Shown: one piece after another, positions 9,610-23,084 of the stretch
How the letters are laid out: each line of letters opens with the position of its first letter
How positions within the stretch are numbered: the first letter of the stretch is position 1
Source: Rhizopus arrhizus
Lineage: Eukaryota; Mucoromycota; Mucoromycetes; Mucorales; Rhizopodaceae
Reading direction: 5' to 3'
NCBI GenBank assembly: GCA_024220505.1
Contig: JAKZZE010000002.1
Location: 806,001-870,000 of the forward strand
DNA: 64,000 bases
Notes under the pieces: model-generated
The model's input: only the letters and a program-made list of their open reading frames with translations
What the model was told of the DNA's origin: nothing
The model's database searches: none
Position numbers and translations under genes: made by a program

Positions 9610-12600
9610 AGTGCTCCAAAAATTATTTGTAGATTGACAGTGAAGAATCTTAAGATAGCATTAATACAATGATAAACTATTTAAATAGACAATTACTCAC
9701 ACGAAAGTCGCTAATAGCGATAGCCGAAGCTAATCTTTTTTGTCTTGTTGTACTCTATCATCATTGCTTGTTATTGTTAATATCATCACTGTCGCTTCAT
9801 ACAAAATCCACATTGCAAAATAAAACAAAGTATTAAAATCTAATAAATAAAAAACATCAGTTAAGAAAAAAGTAACAAGCAAACAAATTATACCTTTTGT
9901 CTTGTTCAAACATACTATCTATACAATATGTTGTTGGTTAAGGTTCAATCTATCTGAAGCAGCATAGAGTATAATTTTACCAAATATCAACAGCATACAC
10001 AATATGAAACAACACACCAAGCATAGTATACAAAAGCAGAGGATGAATAATTGCGACAAACTGGTCTACAGCATGATAGAGTATTGATTATACAGCTAGG
10101 TTGCACACTACAGATAGAGTCAGTAAGGTGTCAAAGTAAGGAGCGAAAAGGAATACAAATAATGATATAAAGAAGAGCAAAGGTTGTTGCATGTTGTAAT
10201 GTAGTCATAACTAAGTTTTCTTTTAATTAGTGCATCATTCGTTAAAAACATCTTGTTTGACTAAAGCACATACAATATTTGAAAGTAAAAGAAAACTAGA
10301 GCTTACTATAAACAAAGATAAAAAGAAATAGTTAAAAGGAATACAACATTCAACAACTTTATGCCCATGCAACATAATAATTGTTTTTATTTCGTTGGTA
10401 GTGCGTTTACTTTTTGAGTTGATTTAGTTTTGGCTATTTGTTTTCAAAACGTGGTGTACATTAGCAACAGCTAAATGCATCAAAAACAGTTAATAAAGTA
10501 GAGTAATAGCAAAAATACAGGAAGAAAAAAAAAAAAAAAAGATGCTTTAAAATCCATGCAAGTTTATTTCGTTGAATTAACGTCACAGGGCCAACGGCAT
10601 TGAAGAATAGCAGCTAAGGCATATAAAAAAAAAAGGAGAAAAAAAATGGTTAGCATTACTGTGACGAAGATTTAATCATGACGAGTCAATCCCATATGGT
10701 ACCCACGATTAAGAATTTAAGGAATTGATATTGTTTTTTTTTATTTATTAAAAAAAAAAATGGATAGCAAAATAAAATAAGTGAGCTTTATACTTAGCTT
10801 TAGTCTACAATTTTATATAAACTTTTGCTTCTTCCATAAGTATTTGTGTTTTAGTATTATCTTTTCTAAGCTAAAGGTTACTTGCTATCTACATATGTAT
10901 ATTGCAAGATATGAATCAATGCTTGTTTACGTTCTATATTAATTTCCACTTTTTTGTTTTGCTTTTACCTTTAACACTTTAGGAACGACAATGCTCATGC
11001 ATTAGATATAAGGATAATCTCTAATAATCAGCATTACCCCATACAGAGCCATTGATCAATTAAGTAGATTTAATCAACTAAAGCCAAATAGACATCCTCA
11101 AGATTCATAATCATCTGATTTCTACAATAAATACATATTCATTAATTTTGATTTAAGTAATAGTGCACCAAGAAGCGTAAGTACCTTTAAATTGTTATTA
11201 TCTGCTCTTCATCTCTCTTTTTTTTTTTTATGTTTGTCAAAAAATTTAGTTTCCCATGTCTCAAACTATTTTTTCTCCTTGCAACCTTTTCTAAATTGCA
11301 GCTACATCAGATACATGGTGGATGTATGCCACATTTTATTTAATAATACAGAGCTGGTGAACTGTGACTGCAAAGTTCTATTTCAGAGGCTACTTCGTCT
11401 GATCATGTTGATAACGATGCTAATATGAATGTTGACTTGGATGTTGGCACAGAAAGTATGTCTAGTGTTAGCATTGAATTTATTGCTTTATCTAAGAGGT
11501 CGTGATTGCTGATCACTATTGAGTTTCCTTAAAAAGAAGTCTACATGTAATTCCAACATACATATAGTAATCAAACCCCACTTGCATAAAGTTGTAAATG
11601 TGATAAAAAATCACAAGCTCGACGAGTTTAATGTATCGATGGTTGAAAAGGATACCGAAGGTAAGCATTTTGCTGTGTTAGATGTGGCAGACAACTTGAA
11701 TGTATTGGGTTATACTAATATTCAGCAACAAAAAACAAGTTCAAAATTGTATGGCCGTATATGCATTATGATGATAAAGTTGGTGGTAGACATAATGGTA
11801 TGCTTTCCGATCTTTAATGCCTTTTTCTTTATTTCATTTATGCAACCTTCTTTTTTTTATTTTTTTATGCTTTTATGCCTATGTCTATGATTTAATGACT
11901 TCTTTTTCCACGTTCCTTTTTTTTTAATTACCATCAAAACTCCATCCAAAGTATATATCTAATCTTCTCTTATGTATTGCTGTATTCATATAAACCACAT
12001 TTCGACTATAGCCCAAATAAATTCTATGCATATGTTACTATGCTTAGAACTTTTTAGAAGAAACTATTTTTATACCTTTTGTAGCTGTAATAAAAAAGAA
12101 TCGTTTTAAGAGTTTTCAAACAAAGCTTCAGGTTTTGTATCTGTTAACAAATTGCAGTGCAAAATGACATGCTGTTTGACAACTTTCATTATCCCTACAG
12201 TCTTATGTTGTTGTTAAAGGAATTTATAACCTTATATCTAATATGCTAACCAAAATAAGATTTTTTCATTAAAAGTACTGAACTTGTACGTTTTTTTTTT
12301 CCTACCATTTAGAGACTTTTTTCTACTAAATATTTCATAAAGCACAGAACTAAATGAAGACTTTACATTTGAGTAGCTCATATCCTATAGACATACGTTA
12401 GACACAATATATATCAATAAACAATCACCATTTACCTTAAAAAAAGCTAAGGCTTGTTAAGTAATTGTAAATGCATGTTATTCAAGTTTCTTCTATAAAT
12501 CACTAAGTGGATTTTACTTTACCATAAGGTTTGGGTGCAGTGCGGAAAATTTGATTACTCGGATGGTTGCCGGATTGCTTCGGTATTAGCTGGGTCTCAT

Positions 12601-13021
12601 GTCTATTTTTGATGGTTAGATTTCCCTTGACGGGTCTCAAACTTAATTTTGCTCCTCGTTTATTTAATTTTGCAAAATTGGACGTTGAGAGCATACGAGT
12701 GATTATTAATATCTGAGCCTTATTAGTACTTATTTGAAATGAACCAGTTATTAATTCATACAACAAATTGATTATGGGTCATGAGTATCTTTGTTCTTAC
12801 AAAGTGACAGATATTCTGATTACTCTTTCAAGACCCGTAGGCATATTTGTCTTGCAAATAATAGAAAGCAAGAAATTGAAACATTTGAATATCAATTTTA
12901 AGGTATATACTAAACTCTACTTAGTACGCAAATATATAATGACTCAAACTAGGACAGAATACTTTGGTATTTGAACACTTTATCAGATATGTCACTTTTT
13001 AGGTGTGCCTTATTTTTTTTA
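9610..13021. other. Long gene-poor stretch
   Basis: About 3.4 kb, AT-rich, with many A/T runs (for example 10525-10540, 10740-10761). No gene could be supported. A weak coding-like patch at 11384-11790 (acidic SDHVDNDANMNVDLDVG, later KTSSKLYGRICIMMIK) has a splice-like acceptor before it but several stops and frame changes; it may be a decayed gene. A minus-strand frame at 12503-12766 is open for 87 codons without recognisable motifs. Confidence 0.4.
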
Positions 13022-16000
13022 ATGCTGACATTTGAAAAGTTTTTAAGTGTCAGATTTTTCCAAATATAGAATTTGCATAAACATTCAGATGGTAAACAAC
13101 ATGAAAGGGTACTGCATCCTTTTTTCTGCTTCTTTTTTTCATTTGTAAATAAATAATGAACGACATAAACACATCCTTTTCAGATAACTTTTGGGTTTGT
13201 TCTTTTTAATTATTTCATATCTTATCTAAATGATTGTATATAGGAATGTCCCGAGAAAAATGGTATTACTGTATTATTAGAACGTATGCGTGGGGCAAAG
13301 CAAAGTTGTGAAAGATTAAAAAATGCCTATGAAGCAAGGTAAAGTAATTAAAAAATAGTAGTCATCAAATAAACTCATTGAATTATATATAAAGAGCTTT
13401 ACTTGAAGAAGAGTATGGTAAGACATTATTGCAAATCGCTCAAAAGCAAAAGGCTTCTTCAACGGAAAATGGAAAAAGTAAATCTTCGCTGGATATGATG
13501 CAAACTGAGACTCAGTCTATTGCTGAATCACATATACAATTATCTTGCCTTTTACGAGACAATGTAGTTATTCCACTTTCAAAATTGATCAACAAACAAA
13601 AAACAGTTAGAAAAGAGGTAACATTTTTATTTATTTTATAAACTCTAGATATTAATACCTATAACCTATAGCTGCAAACATCTATTCAAAAACTATACAA
13701 CAACCGTCAACTTCAAGTTAATTTCGTGCGGAGGGTAAAATAAAAGAAAGGTTTACAAAAAGAGAGCACTTTTCTTATTCCAAAAACATATAGGCACATA
13801 AACGACACAACCAAGAGATTGAAAAGGCAAATGCAGCAGTTGAGGAGCAATTGACAGAGGAAGATAAGCAGGCAGCATTCAAGATGGCTCAGCCAACGAT
13901 TGAAAAACTGAGTAAACAACCTCATTATCTCACGATCCTATATTTTTACTTAAAATTCTTTTTTAAAATAGAAAATGTATATGATGAAGGATTAAAAGAT
14001 CTTTCTAAAATCGTAGAAGAATGGAACACTGAGTGGAAAAATACTTGCCTGGTAGTTATTGTTTTTACATGTATAAGACGTTACTTATTATATGTATATT
14101 CGTTACTTAGAGCTTTGAAAAGATGGAACAAGAAAGAATACAGTTTCTAAAATTAAATTTATCCAACTATGCGAACCTCATCATTGGCTGTTTAGAAAAT
14201 GAAATTCAGGTTTAAAAAAGCAAAAGAGAAGCAAACAATTGAAACTAAGTTTAGACGATAAAAATTATAGGCTTATGAAAGAGTAAATGATTCAATTAAA
14301 GACATTGATACAGACATTGATCTTGCTGAATTTGTTAATGAAAATAGATCTACTCATATCGTTCCTTGTAAGTACATTTACTTTAAGTAACACGAAAAAT
14401 TAAAGATAAATATATGATAGCATCAATGGATTATATCAAATTACATGCATATAGTGAAACTGATCAAGGAAAAGGAGTAGTCAAGCACACTTTTCATGCT
14501 GCGATCGATCATGAAGAGAACAGTGATGCTGAGGACCATGAGCAAATTAAAAAGAATATAGCAATTTCCTTGGATAATAGGCTTGAAAAAGAAGAAGTAC
14601 TGGATCCTGATCTTCATGAAAAGCCAGAATTAGAGCCTTCAAACCCTATGACATCCATGACCAGCGCAATTGAAGAGCCATCAGAAGCTGAGGCACTTTC
14701 AATCATGATGATAGGAAAAATGGAGGTTTATGGATCGGATGAAGATGATGAAGAGTATGTTTATGTGACTGATACAGAATCAGAAGGAGAAGAAGAAAAA
14801 CAGGTTGATATTTATTCTGAAAATAAGAAGGAAGAAATATATGATTACGACTTACCATCTGAACAATATAATGCTGCTACTGCCGTTGAGATAATATATA
14901 CACCCCGAGAGTCAGATAGAAATAATGATAGACCACAAATCGAAAGCATTCAGCCAAAGAGTCAATCAATATCAGAAGAAAAGGTTGATCATGCAGCTTC
15001 ATCTACTAGCCCAACTTTATCTACCATAGGTGATCCATATTCTTCCATATTGCTAAAGAAAGGCTTAAATACAAAAAGAAGGGTTTCATTCTTAAGTGAG
15101 AATCGAGATGAACTTAATATGGAAGATCTAAGCCAGCCAAAGCCGAACAGCTTAAATGGAGAAAGTTTGGCAGATAAAGTAAGAAGAGTGGTATCATCAG
15201 ACAGCGTTGTAAATGAGAGCTCATCCAGTATAGAGCAGGAAGAAGCAGCAATCGAGTTAGACAACATGCTTCGAGAGCTTGATGCTACTCATCGCAGTCG
15301 GAGTGGGATTTACAAACAACCAGATATTAGACCCACAGCCTCTGCATCCTCTCCTGGTATTTTACAGGATAGAAGAAACTCTTATTTTAAACAGCAATCT
15401 CGACGTTTAAGTGTGGCCGATATGGATACTGGAAGCGTAAGATTCGGCAAGGATTTGCAGCAACAACGTGTACAATCTCCAAAGGGTTCAGATAATGCAT
15501 CTTATCCATCATCTACGGCAACTAGTGATCAAGGCGATTTTTATGATCCGTTTTATTCTCTTTCTTCCAGGACTACAAGTACTTTTAACAGCAATGATCA
15601 AATTAAACCCACGAAATCCATCTCTGCATCTACACCTACAGCACAAATGATTCACGAACGCATGCTAAAAAATAGCAAGATGGATTCATACTACCGTCGT
15701 TCTTCGATCAATACAAACACAGTTTCATCTGGATCAAGAGATAACAAAAACGGATTTATCCATGACTTTTACAACATCAAATCCAACATAACATCATTAA
15801 AAGATAACAAAGAACAATTTATAGATTTTGGTATATATAAAAAAAGAAGGGATAGTAGACTATTAACACACACCTTTGTTCTCTAGCTGTTGCGTTGTAT
15901 GATTATGAAGTAGCAGATGAAGGAGAAATTTCATTTAAACAAGGCGACCTGCTAGGTATTATTTCTAAAGGTGATGATGGGGATGATCAAGGCTGGTGGG

Positions 16001-16089
16001 AAGCAAGTTTATTGGATAAACAAAATCAAAAAGTCGTTCGAACCGGTCTCGTTCCTAGTAACTTTATTGAAACCGCTTTCCGTGCATAA
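13022..16089 (+). CDS. F-BAR and SH3 domain protein (Hof1/Cdc15/Imp2 type)
   Basis: Exons: 13022-13046 (start uncertain), 13184-13194, 13244-13338, 13395-13617, 13672-13734, 13794-13911, 13972-14051, 14111-14209, 14271-14367, 14421-15830, 15887-16089. The N-terminus (NFWECPEKNGITVLLERM, then RALLEEEYGKTL) and the following coiled coil form an F-BAR domain, which binds curved membranes. A long acidic and Ser-rich linker follows (large exon). The last exon is an SH3 domain: ALYDYEVADEGEISF, DQGWWEA, LVPSNFIE. PCH-family proteins of this layout organise the actomyosin ring and septum. The 11-nt exon is supported by the conserved FW-x-P motif and frame. The first exon uses a weak GTGTCA donor and is the least certain part. 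The linker has many S/T-P and acidic patches that may be regulatory. Confidence 0.88.
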
Positions 16090-17234
16090 AAAAATCTCCT
16101 GTATAAATTTACATACAGTAAGCCATGATTGTATGATATAGAAAAGTATGAATAAACATCCCCTTTTTTTCAATTTATAACGTAACTTCAAAACCTCACG
16201 TACTTTTTAAAAAAAGATTTTTGTTTCTTGCACTGTGCTAATTAAAGATGATGTTGGTAAGAGATGGTTGAAAAATAAAAATTAAACAGTATATTTAAGA
16301 GAAATAAGTGAAAAAAAAAAGATGCTATAGGAACTTAAAAAGGTCATACTCTTCAGCAATATGCTGGACAATGTTATGGCGGATACTAAAAAGAACACAA
16401 ATGACAGAGAAAGGTTGAGGGTTAAAACCACTTTGCCACTGGTTCTTTCAGATGCGAAGGGTCGTAATAATGAGGACCGTTTGTTCGAATATATGTAACC
16501 GTTGGTAGCAATTGATAGAGGAAGTATTAGGAGGTTGGAAAGCACGAAGTATGTTAAAGGTATTCACTGTATGTTAGAAAGATTAAATGATGATGTGTTG
16601 CCAAAATGGCTGCTTCTGAGAAAAATCAGAAAAGAAATGTTATACAGTGTCGATAGGTTTACAATAGATAGAACAATTGGATGTGCCGAAATTTCTTGGT
16701 AAGAACTGATAAGGTAAGGCCTGGTGAGAAGTTTTTGCATTGATAAGCTGTTATGTGATATCTCATTGAACAATAGTATGATATAGAGCCTAAAAGATTA
16801 ATCAATTCATTGTAAGAATAGTAGGCAAGGTAGTGGATACGGCATTAAGCCGGTTATAAGTTGTTTGAGAATCTCTATGGCGACATTGGTTAAGCTTTGC
16901 GCTGACTTGAGCTGAAGCTGAAGTTACTACATGAAGGGTATGAAGCCTACGTGAAGTAGTGTACTGGCGTTTGGTGTAGTTTTCCAATTATAGAACAATA
17001 AAAGTCGTGTATTATTTGACTTTTTAAGTTTTCTACATATCTTGTGTTTTATTTGGTATCGAAAAATCATTCAGATAGACCAGGCGAATGTTCACCATGT
17101 TTGCTCCACATTTTATCATCCTTCTTGATCATAAATACTTTGCGTAGATACTGCGTCAAGTCGGAGTTTAAATTATCACAGTGAAGTCTTCCAAGATGGG
17201 GTCTTTGTAGCCTAAATCTTTTCTCTTTTCTATT
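16090..17234. other. Intergenic region with a possible decayed coding patch
   Basis: About 1.1 kb. Between 16360 and 16700 the plus strand reads as two open pieces separated by a stop (DNVMADTKKNTNDRERLR; then RRLESTKYVKGIHCMLERLN), with no recognisable domain. Nothing else is supported before the next start codon. Confidence 0.35.
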
Positions 17235-18519
17235 ATGCTGCGACTTACAACTTCTTTGAGGAGGACGTTGCCTTTATCGTACAAGCAAACCTACCCTATA
17301 CGGTTTTATTCCTCTCAAAACGAATATTCACATAAGATCTATGCATTACCGTTTAAATTACCCGAAGAAAAAGTTGGCCAAATTGTCAACATGGCCTCTT
17401 ACGTCAATCAACATGCTTTTTTTGCTCTATTTAAAATTCTAAAAAGCGTAAATAAACTCAAATTGATCTTTTATGAAATATGTATACTTAGAGATAATGA
17501 AATGTTAGGTGTTTACGCGAAAAATACCTCAAATACAAGATACTATAGTATCCATGAATGTGAGAAAAGCTTATATTCCAGTTTGGTATTATGATATGGC
17601 CATTTCTGCAGATATTATACCTTTTTCAAGTGAAGAATCAAGCGAAGCGCTTTTAAAGGCAATGGGTCCACCACGTCAAGTACTAGGTATTGGATTTAAT
17701 TGCTATTGGCCAGGACATACTTGGGATCCCGTATCCTATCTTGCTTTTACAAAGCCAAATAAGGACAAGGTATTTGTACCTTTTACAAAGGATCTATACG
17801 AGAATATGGGCGACGTGGAGGTCATACCGTTCACTGTGGATCCCTTGAGGGATCTTGGTTATCGTGCACCAAGCGCTCTCGAAGGCTTAACTGTCGATGT
17901 GCCCTCTCAGCGGTCATTTAAAATCAGCAATGCTGATGTGCTACTTCAAGCTGCTTATCCTGTCTATTTACCTGTCTATGTCGCGCAGTTTACAGGCAAT
18001 GAAGATAAAGATCCCAAGACGGTCGTTGTTAGTGCTGATAATGAAGACCCATATTTTTATCAATGGGAGGCTACAAAGACTGGAGCCTATCAGTGGATTA
18101 ATAGCGGACCATGGATCAATTTAGATGTTACAGAGAGGGTGTGGCGCATGGGGTTCAGAAATCCTTTAGAACAGCTTGTCAAGAAATTCTTGGATCAAGC
18201 TGTCGGTCATTTTCAAATTACAAATGAGATCAATTGGGAAGATGAGCGTATTCAAAGTATTGCAACCTATGAGGAGCCAAATAAGAGATATTTAGAGCAA
18301 TTATTCAAAGTGTGGTCAAGAAGGAACATGCTTGCATTAACAGAAAACTTGGACGGCGACAAAAAGGCCATTGGATTTGGTAATAAGGAACACCCAGGTA
18401 TTAAGGTGATGAAAGTAGATGAAATACGAGAAGATATCATGAAGAAGATAGGTGATGAATTGAATGAATTGGAGAAACTGGAACCTACTTGGTACAAAAA
18501 CTTTAAAAATAAAATATAA
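17235..18519 (+). CDS. Uncharacterised mitochondrial protein
   Basis: Exons 17235-17447 and 17509-18519, with a 61-nt intron (GTAAAT...TGTTAG), give 407 residues. The N-terminus MLRLTTSLRRTLPLSYKQTY, then PIRFYSS, is basic, Ser/Thr-rich and lacks acidic residues: a typical mitochondrial presequence with likely cleavage near RFYS. The body has KAYIPVWYYDMAISAD, a Pro/Gly-rich block (GFNCYWPGHTWDP), and a charged C-terminal helix. It looks like a conserved soluble matrix or inner-membrane-associated protein, but I do not recognise the family. The second long frame starting at 17509 is the continuation, not a separate gene, since GTG follows the acceptor directly. Confidence 0.75.
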
Positions 18520-18569
18520 TTTTTTCTTAAAAAAAGTTCCGAGAGCTATCATCATAACATTCGATTAGA

Positions 18570-20170
18570 AATATGCCGTCTCTCCTCTTTTACATTTCTC
18601 GTTCTTTTTCTGATAATTATGAACATCAGTATGATTATTAGCAACCCATACTGACTCCATCTACTGCCTCCTTGCTTATAGACAAACCTCATCTTAAAGA
18701 GGATGATAAAGCGATACTTTTACGTCAAATTTCTATATCAACTGGAAGCAAGCTAGGCCGTTCATCATTTACACTCTCTAAAGATAAATTTAAACCTTTT
18801 ATTCACCAGCCACTCATTGCCTAAAACAAGATGCCAAGTGAACCAATTGTCTATTAGAATGGCTCGTTTGAAACACTCGATCAATCACCTGAAGGTAAAT
18901 ATGTATGAATAATCTCAGAATCTTTTGATACGGAGGATCAATAGGCTAATCGATTATTGGATTGTCCTAAATGTATTGTTTTTCGTAAACCTCATCGTGT
19001 TAGCAGGTAAATATCTAGATACAAGCTCACATACCGTGTCGTTACATATTTTCCTTTTATTATATGAGTCCTTGGATCTTATAACTTCAAAAGAAAAACC
19101 CCCAGAAACTAAAGGGATTTTTTACATGCAAGGTAATACATTGAAAATACAAGTTCAAAAAATGTTTGTCTAAACAGAGAATTTATTAGGTTTGCAAGTT
19201 AGCAGACAATATTCGTCTAAAACTAAGCAATTGATATAAAATTTAGGTTTGTATTGACATAAAAATAGCTTGCTATTTCAAACCTAAAATTTTTATAGAC
19301 GATGAGGTATTTTATGGTTCTTATGTATTGAGCCAAAGACATGAAAAGATTGGAACTCAAGTTAACAAGGATGAAACATATCTTATGTACTTAGAAATAG
19401 CGTTTTAGGGGCAATGTATTATTCTCTCATCTACTTTTTTCTTCTTATCACAGCGATTTTTTATAAAGAGCCAACAGCTACATTATCCATTTATTCTAAA
19501 ACCAAGGGTGTTTTCGGCTCAATAAGCTCATACTTTAAAAACCTGAGCTATGTCTTAGTTCATATAAGGTTGATGTCAAAATAAGCCCATCTGAGAAAAA
19601 GATTAAAAGACGTTTGAAAGATAACGAAACAGAAGATGAATATCAAGTATTAATAATTTATGAAGCTTATATTACTGTTTATGTAAAAGGAGCATATACG
19701 CCAGTAAGCAGTACAAAGCATGTATAGCCTTATTTTCGCTTAATTTTCTTTTTCATACATGGAACTGCTACTGGGTTAAGTTTCCCTGAACTTTTTTAGT
19801 TGTATGACTTTGAACACAAAGAGGTGAATACGTAAAAGACAAGAGAAAGAATGGAGGAATCTTGTCTTATATAATAGAAGCGAAAAGAACTTTACACAAT
19901 CCCTCTTGGATCATTGTTAAGCACATTCCACCCATCAGTTGATGATGAACGACTTATTGATGTGAGAATACTCAGTTTTGCTTTATAATTCTCTGAATAT
20001 GTCTTGGATAAAACATTTAATATTTCGGGCGCACTTGAATATGGGTTATACATTTTGTCTGACGATTATAACGCTTCAAGAGAGTGGGAGGAGGCTTTTA
20101 TGCAAGTAGCTCATTTAATTGAAAAATCTAAATTCGACAGCTATTTTAAAACTAAAAGATTTAATCAATA
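18570..20170 (+). pseudogene. Multiply broken gene, identity unknown
   Basis: Coding-like segments follow each other on the plus strand in changing frames with stops: TPSTASLLIDKPHLKEDDKA, SKLGRSSFTLSKDKFKPFIH (about 18650-18810), then PPETKGIFYMQGNTLKIQVQ (about 19100), YVLSQRHEKIGTQVNKDETY (about 19320), YVKGAYTPVSSTKHV (about 19680), and PSVDDERLIDVRIL to EWEEAFMQVAHLIEKSKFDS (about 19930-20150). The continuous order suggests one decayed gene of about 450 codons. I cannot name it. Confidence 0.4.
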
Positions 20171-20213
20171 AGTTAAATCAATGTTTATTTCGAGTAAATT
20201 TTTATGGTAGAAT

Positions 20214-20250
20214 AAAAAAAAAAAAAAAAAAAAAAAAAGAGAGAGAGAGA
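20214..20250. repeat. A-tract followed by (GA)n
   Basis: About 24 A followed by five GA units. The inverse pattern, (TC)n followed by a long T-run, occurs at 24001-24059. Confidence 0.8.
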
Positions 20251-20401
20251 TGAAGGAAATAAGCTCATAGGTCACATATCTCTTTACAATTATTCTGAAT
20301 ATAGTATCCTTTTTTCTTTTGCTCACTAGTGATCCTTACATAAGAAATTGATGTGAATAAAAATCACACATAGTTTTAAAGTAATGCAATTTATTACCGT
20401 T

Positions 20402-21466
20402 TTATTTATCTTCTGTAGAACGATGAACAGTCTTTGCATCGGCTTGAGATGTAGGAAATACTACGATAAAAAAAAATTAAATAGAAATAAGCAAATCTTT
20501 CTCTTTCTTATTACCAAGCATGTCACAGATATTAACATGGTCAGGTCTGGATGCAGTGAATGTTACAAGCTCAGCTGGATACAAGGAATTAGTCAAGTAA
20601 TTTTTTCTTCCATTCGTTTTTTTATGATACCAATGTCTTGGCCAACAAGTGGCTTTAGGCCTTTATACACATTATCTGCTTTTTCTTTGTCTCCATGGAA
20701 GCGAATTGTTGAAAACTCTGTATTGACTAAACCAGGGTTTATTTGGCTAACTCTAATGGGCGTATCAACAAGTTCATAAATCAAGGCTTTTGTAATCGCA
20801 TCTACTGCATGTTTTGTGCCACAATAGATGCTACCGCCTGGATAGCTTTGCTTACCTTGAGGGATTTAAGAGTAAATATCTATCCGCCCAAATAATTCTT
20901 TTTTTGTTACTGATTTACCTGCTACTGACCCAATGTTAATAATGTGTCCCTTTTGATTTGCTTTCATGCTGGGTAAAATAGCCTGTGTAAGGAAGACGAG
21001 TCCTTTGACATTTGTTTCAAACATTGTATCAAACGCATCCTCGGATACGTCCGCCAAATAGTCTACGCCAATTACTAAACCAGCATTGTTCACAAGTACA
21101 TCGATATTACTCTTGAGCAGTAGACTGTTGATAGCATCGTCAATATTCTTCTTTTTACGAATATCCAAGGATATTGTGTGAATCTTGATATCTTTATGCT
21201 GCTGAGAAAGTTCAAACTTAAGCGCATCTAACCTCTCTGCTCTTCGAGCTGCTAAAATCTTGCAAACGCATATCAAAACTTATAAAAAAATAATTTAAGC
21301 TTTCCCTTCTACTTTTCCTTACCAAGTTTGAGCCTTCTTTAGCAAATTCTTTTGCACAAGCCTCTCCTATACCAGATGAAGCACCAGTTCTTTATGATAG
21401 ATTAGCAATACAAAATCAAAAGTGTAAATTCCATTTATTGCTTTTACATAAAAACATTTTTTCCAT
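20402..21466 (-). CDS. Short-chain dehydrogenase/reductase, YMR226C/YdfG type
   Basis: Six exons: 21448-21466, 21323-21389, 20919-21258, 20631-20855, 20515-20574, 20402-20460. Motifs: TGASSGIG (NAD(P)-binding glycine motif), VNNAG, NIGSVAG (Ser), and YCGTK (the catalytic Y-x3-K split by no intron). The C-terminus (TASRPDHVNI, FPTSQADAKTVH) is characteristic of fungal NADP-dependent 3-hydroxy acid (serine 3-) dehydrogenases related to yeast YMR226C and E. coli YdfG. The first exon reads M-E-K then shifts; with one more A in its A6 run it would read MEKNVFITGASSG. So the gene is probably intact and the base missing from the sequence. It is divergently arranged with PEX14, sharing about 425 bp. 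Confidence 0.88.
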
Positions 21467-21891
21467 AAAGACGAGGATGATAAAGTCTTTTTGATATGAA
21501 GTTGACTGAGTTTTTGAAAAACATTATGCGTGAGAGAAAGTAATAAGAAAAAACCCCCACTCTGGAGAGTTTTAATGCTTATGAAAATTTGACAGTTATT
21601 TCTATACTTTGAATCTTTCCAAAATTGGTAACCTTTTTTTTTAAGCTTTTGCCTACTATTTATTGAATACTTATTTAGGTTTTTAATAAATTGCTGTATC
21701 ATTATAGGTTTCTGTTGCTCTTCTTGCTCTTCTTCATACGTGCTTTTCATTTGCAAAATAAAATAAAAAATTAAAATGCAGCATAATCAGCTGCCAACAG
21801 TGACTGTGAGCGGCATCTGCATGTGAAAGATTTCGACTTTGTAAGCAAAAATCTGTTATTCCCCACACTTTTCTTTACTTCATTACCAAAC

Positions 21892-22974
21892 ATGCGTGAA
21901 GACCTTATCACTTCAGCCATCTCATTTTTATCCGACCCAAAGGTTCAGTCTGCTCCTTTGGCAAAGAAAGTTTCCTTTTTGGAATCGAAAGGAATGACTT
22001 CAGAAGAAATCGAAGAGGCAATGGCACGAGCTAATGGTAAAAGTCCTTCTCCCACCACTGCGACAGTAAGTCACCAACCTGGTATGGCGGTTCAATCTGC
22101 TGTAATGCCACCACCACAAGTGCCCGCTAGGCCTTCCTATGACTGGAGGGATATCTTTATTGCTGCAGTTTTGGCAGGTGGCCTTGGTTATGGTGTTTGG
22201 AATTTGGCAAAGGTATGCTATAATTGTGCGAAATATATATAAAAATAGCAATGTACTTATGATTTATATTAGCATCTTTTTGGCCCATGGTTTAAGGTGC
22301 CAACACAAAAGGAGTTAGAGGAAGACAAAGAAAAATTAGATGCTCAGTTTCAAGCAGGTAGATAAAAAAAACTAGAAAGTATTGTTCTTAAAACCTTCAA
22401 TAACTTGCTTTATTCTATAGTGGAAGACGCTTTGAAAGAGATTAAGGAGCAAACAAACACTGCGCTTACCACCGTCTCTTCACAATCTAAAAAAGTAGAT
22501 GAATCGCTTACTAGTCTTGAAACTGTTCTCAAAGACCTTGAAGAAGCAGAATCAAAAAGAGATAAAGATTTTACAAATGTAAAGAATGATATAGAAGCAT
22601 TAAAAGAGTTGGTACCAAAGGTATTTTTTTTTGAAAAAAAAAAAGAGAGAGAAGAAATGTAAAATGATAACTTAAAAATTTCAATTCAGTCATTGGAACG
22701 TAATAAAGAAGCACAAAATGCGGTCTTGATTGATCTTCAAAACGAAATGAAATCACTTAAATCACTCCTCGTCAACCGTCGTCCTACTGTGCCTGAGCAA
22801 GGATCAAGTGCACCTTCCACACCTACAGACGGATTGTCTTCTCGCCTTGCTGCTACACTGAATGCGAGTGGATCTCGCGCAGGTATCCCAGCCTGGCAAA
22901 TGGCTGCTACTCAATCATCCAGTGATACCCCTACAGAAGCCTCCTCTTCTACTGAAGATGAAGTAAAAAAATAA
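21892..22974 (+). CDS. PEX14: Peroxin 14 (peroxisomal import docking protein)
   Basis: Exons 21892-22212, 22273-22357, 22421-22620, 22690-22974. The N-terminal block MREDLITSAISFLSD, then SAPLAKKVSFLESKGMT, is the Pex14 domain that binds WxxxF motifs of Pex5. A Pro-rich stretch leads to one hydrophobic segment (IFIAAVLAGGLGYGVWNLA), and a long coiled coil (VEDALKEIKEQ to ALKELVPK) follows. The tail is Ser/Thr-rich and acidic. It would sit in the peroxisomal membrane as part of the docking complex with Pex13/Pex17. The start at 21892 fits the family; the upstream in-frame residues from 21823 are not needed. About 297 residues, normal to slightly short for fungi. Confidence 0.93.
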
Positions 22975-23041
22975 TAAAATGAGCGGCCCTTTAAAAATTC
23001 AGGGCAGTGTTTGTTCAAAGTGTGGCTGAGATGATACTTTT

Positions 23042-23072
<31 letters not shown>
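23042..23072. repeat. Poly-T tract in the LYAR promoter
   Basis: About 31 T, ending 13 bp before the start codon of the LYAR-type gene. Such tracts are common in promoters of AT-rich fungi. Confidence 0.8.
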
Positions 23073-23084
23073 CAATCTATAATC

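Noticed and set aside
12503..12766. 87-codon minus-strand ORF near the F-BAR gene
   Set aside because: No motif, no promoter or splice support, and it lies in a region of scattered short frames.
21367..21756. 129-codon minus-strand frame upstream of the dehydrogenase
   Set aside because: It overlaps the first two exons and an intron of the SDR gene in another frame and has no motif; a shadow frame.
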